Assembly (NCBI GenBank): GCA_002778195.1
Contig: PCDI01000017.1
Span: 712,478 to 776,477 of the forward strand
Origin: Raffaelea ambrosiae
Taxonomy: Eukaryota; Ascomycota; Sordariomycetes; Ophiostomatales; Ophiostomataceae
Reading direction: 5' to 3'
Length of the DNA stretch: 64,000 bases
The translations under genes and the position numbers were made by a program. The notes beneath the pieces were generated by a model. It did no database searches and was not told where the DNA came from. It was given only the letters and a program-made list of their open reading frames with translations. Shown in pieces: positions 56,596-64,000 of the stretch (within the stretch, counting starts at the first letter, position 1; each line of letters opens with the position of its first letter).

Positions 56596-58890
56596 CTATT
56601 TCTTTCCCTTCTTCCGCTTCTTCGCAGCAGCACCACCACCGCTTGGCGGCGCCTTCTCTACCTTGACGGACCCGGCACCGCCTGCCAGCGCCAGTGTCTC
56701 CTCCTCCTTGACAATGCCGCCTTGTGTCTCGGCACGCCGGTTGTTCCGTCCGCCCTTCTTGCCCTTGGGTGGCCGGTACGAGCTGCGGTCCCGCAGTGGC
56801 AGCCACCGCTCAGCATCCAGCTTCTTGTTCGGGTCAAACGCAGCCGCATCCTTGGCCTGCAGCTTCCGTGCCTGCCGGGACAGCTTCTTTGCTGCGATTG
56901 TCGTCGCTGCTGCACCAGAGGTTGATGCCGCCCCCGCGGCCGTCTTGGGCTTCTTGGCCGCCGGTGCGTCGGCAGCAGCGCCAGCAGCGCCAGCAGCGCC
57001 AGCAGCCTCGGGTGCTGCCTCGCCGCCTTTCCGCTTCTTGCTCGCCGTCTTGGCTGCCGGCGCGGGCAACACAGCCACGCCACCCTGCAGCAGCTTGGCC
57101 ACGTCGATGCCCTGGACCAGCTGGTCGACCGGGGTCAGAGACGCGGCCAGCGTCTGCTGCGTCTCCCGGGCACCAGCCGATGCCGATGCCGCCGCCGACG
57201 CCACCAGACCCGCCACGGCAATCCGGTCGGCCGGGTCGGCTGCGTGAAGCTGTTCGAACGCCGCTGCGGCCGTGGCCTGGTCGGCAGGGATGGGTGACCG
57301 CAGCAGCTCGACACCGGCCGCGCGTAGGAGAGATGTTGGCGACGAGGAGGAGTAGGAGGGGGCGGAGGTGGAGGTGGAGGTGGAGGTGGTGGTGGTGGTG
57401 GCAGTGGCGCTCTTCTGCCAGTGGGCCACCGCTCGTGCCAGCTCGGACCGCACGGCTGCGTGCCGCCCCTGCAGCTTGTACAGGCTGACGGCCAGAGCCA
57501 CGAGGCCGGGCGCAAACCGGGCGTCGCGGGTGGTTCCTGAGCTGGATTCCTCTTTCTCGTCGCTGCGTTTGAAATAGGTCTCGAGCAGCGACACGGCCGC
57601 CTCGGGGTTCTTCTCCTGCAGATGCAGCTGCACCGCCGTCAGCAGCAGGCCGACGTCGTCTGGGCGGTGGTCCAGCAGCGGCTGGATGCGGCGGAGGGCG
57701 TTCTTGCCGGTCTGCATTTCGGCCTTGGCGGCGGCATGGAACACGCCGAGGTCGACGTTTTCGGGGAGGACGCTTGGATCGGTAGTAGTAGTAGTGGTGG
57801 TGGTGGTGGCGCTGGAGCTCTTCAGATGCTGTGCCGTCCGGGCCTGGACGCCCTTGAACTTGAAGCACTGCAGCTCGATCGTGAGCTGGTTGCGCCGCAA
57901 AATCTGCGCCTGGTGCGCAAACAGGCGGTCGCTGCCCGCGGGCGGGGCCGGCACGGCTGCGAGCTCGCGGTGCACCACATACGGGTTGTTCTTCTTGTTG
58001 TGGTTGTTGTTTTTGTCCGAGCCGGCCATCAAAATGCCGTTCGTCTGGGCCACAACCCGCGTCGAGCCCTCGCAGTCCGCCAGGTCGACGGCCTTTTGCA
58101 GCGTCGCCGCCTCGTCGTGCCGCCCCAGCCGGGTCAGCGCGTACGCCTGCTGCACCAGGATCGGCAGCAGCTCGGCGCGCTTGTCGTCGTCGCTCAGGTC
58201 GTCCGAGGCCTCGCACAGCTGCTGGGCGCGCCGCAGCAGGACCGAGGCGCGTGCCACATCGCCGCTTGCGAGCGCGCCGCAGCCGGCATTGTACGCCGAC
58301 TCGAAACTTTCGAGGTCTTGTCGCCGGCCGGCGTCGAGACCTCCTCCTCCTGTGGCGGGCCCCCCATTGTCGTCTCCCTTCCACGCCTGCTGCGCGCCCG
58401 TGGCGAGCGCATTGATGCGCACATCCGTGTCCTCGCCGGCATGCCCCGCCTCGGCAGCATCCTTGGCCAGGCCGGCGTACAGCGCGGCCGCCCGTCCGAA
58501 GCGCTCACCGCGGTAGGCGGCCTGGGCGGCCACGTGCTGGAGAGCACGCTGCTGCTGGACGGTGCTGCTGCCACCAGCTTCCGCACTGCTGGATGATGCC
58601 AGCAAGCGCTCGGCCGCGTCCAGCTCGCCGGTCTTGTACAGCGCATAGGCGTGCTCGAGCACACAGCGCTCGGCCAGGGCATCGCCGGCATCGGCAATGA
58701 CGCGGAGGGCGTCGTTGAAACGGTCGAGCTTGAGGAGAGCGACAACTTTGGCGTGCTGGGCCGTCAGCTTTTCTGGACTGCTGCCGGACTTGGCGGCCGC
58801 GATGGCGGCATTGGCGAGCTTGAGGGCCTCCTCGTGGTCGTCGATGGAAGTGCCCTTGAGGAGCGAGTTGAGCGCGTTGACGGCGGCCAT
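56596..58890 (-). CDS. SRP72: Signal recognition particle subunit Srp72
   Basis: Single exon, 764 residues. Srp72 with Srp68 binds SRP RNA and is needed for targeting secretory proteins to the ER. Residues 1-500 are helical, TPR-like repeats (HAYALYKTGELDAAERLL; QAYALTRLGRHDEAATLQKA). The C-terminal third is Lys/Ala-rich and contains DPNKKLDAERWLPLRDRSSY followed by RPPKGKKGG, the conserved Srp72 RNA-binding motif (about 675-705), and ends in a Lys-rich tail. Homopolymer-like Thr/Ser insertions at about 360 and 500 are encoded by trinucleotide runs. Confidence 0.92.
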   Translation of the reverse strand: MAAVNALNSLLKGTSIDDHEEALKLANAAIAAAKSGSSPEKLTAQHAKVVALLKLDRFNDALRVIADAGDALAERCVLEHAYALYKTGELDAAERLLASSSSAEAGGSSTVQQQRALQHVAAQAAYRGERFGRAAALYAGLAKDAAEAGHAGEDTDVRINALATGAQQAWKGDDNGGPATGGGGLDAGRRQDLESFESAYNAGCGALASGDVARASVLLRRAQQLCEASDDLSDDDKRAELLPILVQQAYALTRLGRHDEAATLQKAVDLADCEGSTRVVAQTNGILMAGSDKNNNHNKKNNPYVVHRELAAVPAPPAGSDRLFAHQAQILRRNQLTIELQCFKFKGVQARTAQHLKSSSATTTTTTTTTDPSVLPENVDLGVFHAAAKAEMQTGKNALRRIQPLLDHRPDDVGLLLTAVQLHLQEKNPEAAVSLLETYFKRSDEKEESSSGTTRDARFAPGLVALAVSLYKLQGRHAAVRSELARAVAHWQKSATATTTTTSTSTSTSAPSYSSSSPTSLLRAAGVELLRSPIPADQATAAAAFEQLHAADPADRIAVAGLVASAAASASAGARETQQTLAASLTPVDQLVQGIDVAKLLQGGVAVLPAPAAKTASKKRKGGEAAPEAAGAAGAAGAAADAPAAKKPKTAAGAASTSGAAATTIAAKKLSRQARKLQAKDAAAFDPNKKLDAERWLPLRDRSSYRPPKGKKGGRNNRRAETQGGIVKEEETLALAGGAGSVKVEKAPPSGGGAAAKKRKKGKK

Positions 58891-59373
58891 TCTGTTCGGA
58901 TGAAGGAGAGGGAAAAAGGAGGGAGGGAGAATAGGTCGTGCAGTCTGGTTGTGGGTTGGTCTTTGTGGCCCGCGTTACCAGCGTCCCATGGTTCGTCTAG
59001 GAGAGGAGGGGGGAATGAGGGTCGGGTTCGCCGACAGAGCTCGTTCGTCTTCTTCCAGGGCGATGCTGTTCTCTCGAGGGTGATCGCTGGTGTTCCAATG
59101 TCACTGCCTTGGAGGTGGGTGGTCTGGCGTGTCGCTTGGCCGGGCTCGTTCTCGTGCGCAGGAGCTGCTATCAAAATCGACGAAGAGTGACGTTGAAAAC
59201 CTGGCCAAAAAAAAAGAGAGGGGCAACCTACCATATTGCCGGTGGGGTGTGGTGGTGGTCGCGCCTGCCGCTACATAATTTTTTGTGTCCTATTACAGGG
59301 CTTGCGGATTTTTGTGGGGCGTTATAGGTGTTTGGACCACTGAGGAAGGCGCAAATGGGCTTCCCGTCCATTT

Positions 59374-59392
59374 TAGTTATTACATAGTATTA
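59374..59392. repeat. Variant of the dispersed AT-rich motif
   Basis: TAGTTATTACATAGTATTA, closely matching the 26201-26220 copy (TAGTTACTACATAGTAACTA). Confidence 0.6.
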
Positions 59393-59417
59393 TTGCTACC
59401 GTAATGTTGGTTAATAG

Positions 59418-59904
59418 TTAGTTGCCAGTTTCGGAAACTTGGGGCCCGGCAGCCTTTTCTTCAGAACATCACGTCACCTGTTCGCTGTGAAGAGGGATCT
59501 CCCCCCTCATCGATTATTGCTCCTGCCTTCTACACGCCCTTTAATACCCCCCAAAATTACTTCCAGAAACCTGAACAAGACCTGGCGGGACGTGGTTTTT
59601 GATAATTACGCCGCCGATCTAGGCTGATGTTCCATTTCCCGTCCGCTACCTGATCCATGCTACACCATGGGAACGGGACATCTTTGTTACTTTTCACAGC
59701 AAGATCGAACTCTTAACGTACAAACGCGCTCTTGCTGAATTTTACAAAGCACATTGGGACACGGACCCGGTCTTCGATGGCGAGCTTATCTCGGTACAGC
59801 CACGCAAGACCTGGTCAGAGACCCAGCAGGAAGAGGGTGAAGTGAGCAGAATTACCAAACGGGACGACAATGGTAGCGCCAGTGGTGCCAGTGATGCTGC
59901 GTAG
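59418..59904 (+). pseudogene. Probable broken gene with frameshift and no start codon
   Basis: Two protein-like frames abut. The first (59418-59629) ends NKTWRDVVFDNYAADLG then TGA. The second (59623-59904), shifted by one base, continues ADVPFPVRYLIHATPWERDI, later IELLTYKRALAEFYKAHWDT, then DPVFDGELISVQPRKTWSE, and stops at TAG. Together they read as one smooth protein of about 160 residues interrupted by a frame change at 59620-59629. Neither frame has an ATG; an in-frame TAG lies just before the first (59415-59417). The start is rich in basic residues, perhaps an old presequence. I do not recognise the family. Alternatives are a real exon after the CGATCTAG acceptor at 59622, or an assembly error. 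Confidence 0.55.
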
Positions 59905-60462
59905 ACCATATCCGGGTAAAAGATGCTATCAAGGGAGGCTGCCATTCTGTGATTTTCTTATTTTTTTTTGTTGCTGTTTCAGTTCTGAAGACCGGTTGCT
60001 CAGGGCATGCGAAGCGAACCCGGCGACTTGCTGTTTGTTTTACGATTTGATGAGGGCACAGCGTTTTTGAAACTACTGCCACTGGCTGGTCTAGCAGGGA
60101 AACGCGACTGTCATTTTGGATACTTTCCTGTTTGTGCGGCTGTGAGCCAGTTCCTCTCAGCCTTGTTCTTCCTGTCCACCCACGGCGTGCATGCCTTTTG
60201 CCAACGGCTGCCAGGCGCCCCGTAGGCCACGGGAACCAATGTATTGGCTTTCTAGAAGCAATGACAAGCACGAATCAGAGGGTTCTTTCTATACGTGGTA
60301 AATTCGATCTAGTCCTGTTTTTTGAGTCGCCATAAAAAAAAACAAAATGCATCAGGGGGCAATGGTGGGTGTGTGCCAGAAACGTCCAGCCGCGGCAATG
60401 ACTTCTATTTTTTCTTTTCTTTTTTTCTTTTTTTTTTCTTTTTCTTTTTCATTTCTCCCCCT

Positions 60463-61832
60463 TCATCGGCGCACCTCGGATAATGTCTTCTCCAGTGCGC
60501 CCAGGAACCGCGTCACCTCCTCCTCCGTGCCGACGGTGATCCGCAGGCAGCCCAGGCAGCCGTGCTCCTTGCCGCGGAAGCGCACCACCACGCCGCGCTC
60601 CTCGGCCAGCTTCCCGTACACGGCCAGCGCCGTCGCATTGTCCGGCTCGCCCTGGGCATTGAGAATCTCGTACAGCAAGAAGTTGCTGTCCACGCCGCCA
60701 CGGAGACGGCCCACGCCCGCGATCTGGGGCAGCGCGGCGATCAGCCGGTCGCGCTGGGCGAGGATCTTGGCGCGGTTGGCGTGCATCGCCGCCAGGCCCG
60801 CCGGGGACAGCGCGTGCTGGGCCAGCGCGCTGGTGGGGCTGCTGACGTTGTACGGCGCCTTGAGGCTGTTGAGCAGGCGGGCCACGGCCGGGTCGGCGAA
60901 CGCGGCGCCCAGGCGAATGCCGGCCATGCCAAACGCTTTCGACAGCGTCTGCATCACCACCAGGTTGGGCCACTCGCACACCCACTCGGCCAGGGATGCC
61001 GTGTTTGGGGGGACGGCGTCGTCGTCGCCAGCGTCGCCAGCGTCGCCAGCGTCCCCCACAAAGTCGACATAGGCCTCGTCGACCACCACGATGCCGTTCC
61101 AGGTCGGGTGCTCCAGGATCGCCTGGACGTCCTTTTTCGCCAGCGCCGCGCCCGTCGGGTTGCCCGGCGAGCACAGATAGACAATCTTGATGTCGTAGTC
61201 GGGTGCGGCCACGGACGCGGCCAGGGCGGCCGACACAGCGGCGGTGTCGATGCCAAAGGTGGGCGCGGGCGTCAGCGGCACCTTGACGAGGCCGACGGCG
61301 TTGACCTGGGCGGAGACGGAATACATGCCATACGTGGGCGGGCAGACCAGGATCCGGTCGCGGCCGGGCACGCAGAAGCAGCGCAGCAGGGCGTCGATGG
61401 CCTCGTCGCTGCCGACACCGACAAAGAGGTGGGCCGGGGTGAGTGTCTGGGCCGTGTGCGCGTGCGTGGTGCGGAGGCGGCAGAGGAGCTGCTTGAGGTC
61501 CGGTTGGTGGGGATCCGGGTACCGGTGGAGGCCGAGGAGGTCGAGGCCGGCCTGCTTGGCTTCGGCGGCCAGGGACGATGACGACGGCATGGCCGCAATG
61601 GGCGGGCCATAGGCATTCTCGTTGGCGTCGAGGAGCACGTTTTTCCCGTTGTCCTTGTAGTCACTGGTGTGGAAAAGAACGCGTCGTCAGATAAGCCTTG
61701 CAAAGAGAAAGCGCACAAAGCCCCAAGACAGGCCAGGCCCAGAGGCATGTCAACGTACTCTCTCGCACAGCGGTATGGCTCCAATGCTAGAATGTTTGGC
61801 CGCGCGCAGGTCTCCAGGTTGAAGGGCGACAT
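60463..61832 (-). CDS. HIS5: Histidinol-phosphate aminotransferase (His5)
   Basis: Exons 61832-61759 and 61663-60463 (donor GTACGT, acceptor ACCAG) give 424 residues. It is a PLP enzyme of histidine biosynthesis that converts imidazole acetol-phosphate to histidinol-phosphate. Seen: DANENAYG near 38, RYPDPHQPDLKQLL, VGVGSDEAIDALLR, PPTYGMYSV, SPGNPTGA, VVDEAYVDF, and LSKAFGMAGIRLG with the PLP lysine near 267. FLLYEI and RFRGKEHGCLGCLRITVGT follow at the end. A DAGDAGDAGDDD insertion after the VDF motif comes from a triplicated 9-base unit. TGACTCA (62017-62023) lies about 190 bases upstream, the classical Gcn4/CPC1 site. Confidence 0.93.
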
Positions 61833-61970
61833 GTTGAGCAAATGTGGCGACGGAACGGGCGATTTCCAGCTTGTCAATTGGCGGCTGCGATTCCTAGACC
61901 AGACAACTGTTCTAAAGCAGACGACGCCTCCCAGTCGTCAGGGTCATATATATATATGTGCCTGGGGAGC

Positions 61971-61998
61971 GTGTGCGTGTGTGTGTGTGTGTGTGTGT
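61971..61998. repeat. (TG)n microsatellite in HIS5 promoter
   Basis: A long TG run about 140-165 bases upstream of the HIS5 start, between a TA run and the TGACTCA box; it can adopt Z-DNA. Confidence 0.9.
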
Positions 61999-62016
61999 AT
62001 GCGCATACGATATCTC

Positions 62017-62023
62017 TGACTCA
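62017..62023. promoter_or_regulatory. Gcn4/CPC1-type TGACTCA box in HIS5 promoter
   Basis: A perfect heptamer about 190 bases before the HIS5 start. General amino-acid control acts through this site on histidine genes in yeast and Neurospora. The word is common by chance, but its place is right. Confidence 0.55.
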
Positions 62024-62280
62024 GAACAAATTTGAGATCCGTCTATCTACACTGGCGAAGTCGCAGAGCTACAGGCCGGCCCACTGCAGCGTCAGGGTCC
62101 AGATGGTGCCTGGGCAAGTCCGATTGCGGGGCATATTCCTCCAGCAGTTGGGAGTCACTTTGATACTACACCACGCCATAAACGGGGGAGCCTTATTCAC
62201 TGGAGTCTGCTTATATAATAAGCGAAGGGCACTGCAAGCTCCAGTTACCCCCCCCCCCCTGTAAGACTAACACATTCTGA

Positions 62281-62301
62281 TAACTAGTTACATAGTAGTT
62301 A
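62281..62301. repeat. Copy of the dispersed AT-rich palindromic motif
   Basis: TAACTAGTTACATAGTAGTT. It contains CTAGTTACATAG, identical to the reverse complement of 16422-16433, and TAACTAGTTA, identical to 26215-26224. Confidence 0.7.
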
Positions 62302-62562
62302 ACGCCTTGTTTTTGTGCTGTGATTTACGGTTGTATTTTCCTCAACGGGGTTTCCCCAGAGTGTTGGTCTTTTCTAACATTTTTGTTTTATGTGATTTTG
62401 TTGCTACCTTGTTTTCTTACTCTTCTCACCATCACCATTTACAATAACCAATGTGCAAGGTACGATACACCCCCCCTCTGATCACTACTAGTTACACCAC
62501 TTGTAATATTGAGAAACTCCTTCACTCTTTTCACACCTCCTATTTTTTTTGAGAATAGTTTT

Positions 62563-63973
62563 CTACATCTTTGCCTGCCCGGACTCCAGGAACCCGTCCA
62601 GCACCGCCACCAGGAGCTGGTTCGCAATGGCCGTCCTCGGCGGCAGCCGCAGCTCGCCCTCCTTGTAGCCCTCGGGCGCCGGGTCGGTCAGGCCGCTCGT
62701 GTTCTTGGCCATGGCCGCCCGCACCTCGTCAAAGCTGAACCACTTGGCGTCCTCGAGCTCCGGGTCGTGGCCCAGAAAGATCTTCTCGCCGTCGCCGGGC
62801 AGGGCCTGGCCGACGGCGCCAATCATCAGGTTGGCCGGAAAGGGCCACGGCTGCGAGCTGTGGATGACGACGCGGCCCACGTGGACGCCGCTCTCCTCCC
62901 AGACCTCGCGGCGGACGGCCTCCTCGACGGACTCGCCGGGCTCCAGGAAGCCGGCCAGGGTGCTGTACCAGTTCGGCGGGAACCGCTTGTTGCGGCCCAG
63001 CAGGAGGCGCTGGCCGTCGTGGCTGACGGTGGCCATGATGACCGTGGGGTCGGTGCGCGGGAAGCTGAGGTTGGAGATGCCCTTGCGGGTCGGGCAGTCC
63101 TTGCGCTGCGTCGGGGTGCCGTCGGGGGCGACGCCGGCCAGGTCGGTGGGCGGGCACGCGCGCTTCGTGCCGGCGTTGACAGAGAGCGTGCGCTGGCCGC
63201 AGCCGGCACAGAAGGGGTTGCGGGCGTTCCAGTCGAGCAGGGCGCGGGTCTGGCCATACACGGCAGCTGCAGGGAAAGTTGTCAGGACATGAGCATTGAC
63301 CCAGAGAGAGCTCCAGAGAGGAGAGTCGGGCTCATGCTCCCAAGACTCACAACTGAGCTCATCCTCTCCCCCACGAAAAAAATACACTCCCCCCCAACTC
63401 ACCCTCTTCGGCAGACAGATTCATGCCGCGCGTGTTGGCGTAGAAGGAAAAGCCCTGGGCCTTGACCGCCTCGATGATGGCGCTCGCCTTGTCGGCCATA
63501 CGACCGGCCGGCGTCACATCGACGGCAAAGTAGGGGCTGCCGGTGAAGCCCCCGAACGTAAAGGCGGTGGCGGCATGGTCCTCGTTCTCGGCAAACTTGT
63601 GCTTCTCGTCGATGCCGAGGAAGAGGATGATGGGGTGGGGCTCGTTGTCCGAGTTGAAGTCGCGGATGGCCTCTTCCTCGGTCTTGACAAAGGGTTCCGT
63701 GCCGGTCAGCGGCGTGACGTCGGCGCCGGTGCGCCAGGCCAGGCGCGGGATCTTTTCCGCGTGGACGAGCGGCTGGAGGTTGTCGATGAGGAGGAAGCGC
63801 GCCGACGGGTGGACAAACGCCTTCTGGAGGAAGCCGTGGTCGGCGCGCAGGAACGACACCCGGTTCAGGGGGCTGCCGGAGAAGTAGTTGGCGACCTCGC
63901 GGCCGAACTTGCGAGACAACATGGAGTCGTCGGCAGGCAGCACGGGCAGTTCGGCGAATGGGAGGAGCGCCAT
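62563..63973 (-). CDS. NPY1: Peroxisomal-type NADH pyrophosphatase (Npy1/NUDT12-like)
   Basis: Exons 63973-63403 and 63266-62563 (donor GTGAGT, acceptor CTGCAG) give 424 residues. Enzymes of this Nudix family hydrolyse NADH (and NAD-capped RNA in relatives) to NMNH and AMP. An N-terminal domain (residues 18-190, starting SMLSRKFGREVANYFSGSPL) leads to a zinc ribbon with Cys 210, 213, 228 and 248. The Nudix box at 296-318 (GFLEPGESVEEAVRREVWEE then SGV) is complete. The protein ends in AKM, a plausible type-1 peroxisomal signal. The chosen ATG lies 28 bases from the window end, so an upstream exon or start outside the window cannot be excluded. Confidence 0.9.
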
Positions 63974-63986
63974 TTCCGAGGACCAG

Positions 63987-64000
63987 AGGGGGGGGGGGGG
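63987..64000. repeat. G homopolymer at the window edge
   Basis: At least 12 G in a row, running to the end of the window. Similar runs occur at 23805-23818 and, as C, near 62249-62261. Confidence 0.8.

Larger units (their letters stand above)
58891..60462. other. Region between SRP72 and HIS5 with a broken gene
   Basis: SRP72 leader and promoter, then an apparent pseudogene at 59418-59904, then the HIS5 3' flank with a T-rich tract at about 60410-60450. Confidence 0.6.
61833..62562. other. HIS5 promoter and NPY1 3' flank
   Basis: Contains (TA)n at 61947-61957, (TG)n at 61971-61998, TGACTCA at 62017, a C-run at about 62249-62261, and a copy of the AT-rich motif at 62281-62301. No gene is seen. 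Confidence 0.6.

Noticed and set aside
1..64000. tRNA, rRNA or CRISPR
   Set aside because: No B-box-like GGTTCGANTCC with a matching A box was seen in the gaps, no rRNA-like blocks, and repeats found are not spaced like CRISPR arrays.

Overview
The window is nuclear DNA from a filamentous ascomycete fungus. The genes have short GT-AG introns with CTAAC/CTGAC-type branch sites, GC-rich third codon positions, and long pyrimidine-rich leaders before several start codons. Gene content (Sch9, Psk1-type S6 kinase, DOMON-cytochrome b561 protein, Gpc1, Uma2-like fungal protein) fits Sordariomycetes. The order is inferred only; Ophiostomatales or Magnaporthales would fit. I found no tRNA, rRNA, CRISPR array or complete transposon.

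Layout. 1-5.9 kb: non-coding or leader sequence ahead of SCH9, with a small upstream ORF/exon candidate at 2817 and a possible minus-strand microexon at the left edge. 5.9-9.5 kb: SCH9 (C2 + AGC kinase). 11.2-12.2 kb: ATP14 (-). 13.3-14.8 kb: DOMON/cytochrome b561 protein (-). 15-18 kb: gene-poor. 18.1-18.8 kb: Uma2-like protein without a clear first exon (-). 20.3-22.6 kb: Psk1-type S6 kinase (-). 23.9-25.9 kb: PRP4 (-), divergent from MPO1 (26.7-27.5 kb, +). 28.2-32.4 kb: two unrecognised charged coiled-coil, Cys-cluster genes transcribed divergently. 32.9-33.5 kb: small secreted protein (-). 33.5-37.5 kb: gene-poor. 37.5-38.7 kb: coiled-coil protein (-). 41.0-42.5 kb: three-KH RNA-binding protein (+). 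43.4-43.8 kb: 12-bp minisatellite. 44.4-46.6 kb: GPC1 (-), divergent from SMC1 (48.4-52.5 kb, +). 54.0-56.0 kb: HOM3 aspartokinase (+). 56.6-58.9 kb: SRP72 (-). 59.4-59.9 kb: apparent broken gene. 60.5-61.8 kb: HIS5 (-). 62.6-64.0 kb: NPY1 NADH pyrophosphatase (-).

Most genes are single-copy housekeeping genes, so the window is a core chromosomal arm. Functional links are loose. SCH9 and the Psk1-like kinase are both AGC kinases of the TORC1/S6K type. HOM3 and HIS5 are amino-acid biosynthesis genes of the kind controlled by Gcn4/CPC1, and HIS5 has a TGACTCA box at about -190. MPO1 and GPC1 act in lipid turnover. The less ordinary items are a hidden frameshifted ORF at 59.4-59.9 kb, a short palindromic AT-rich motif repeated in several intergenic gaps, the 12-bp minisatellite, and the unrecognised divergent gene pair at 28-32 kb.
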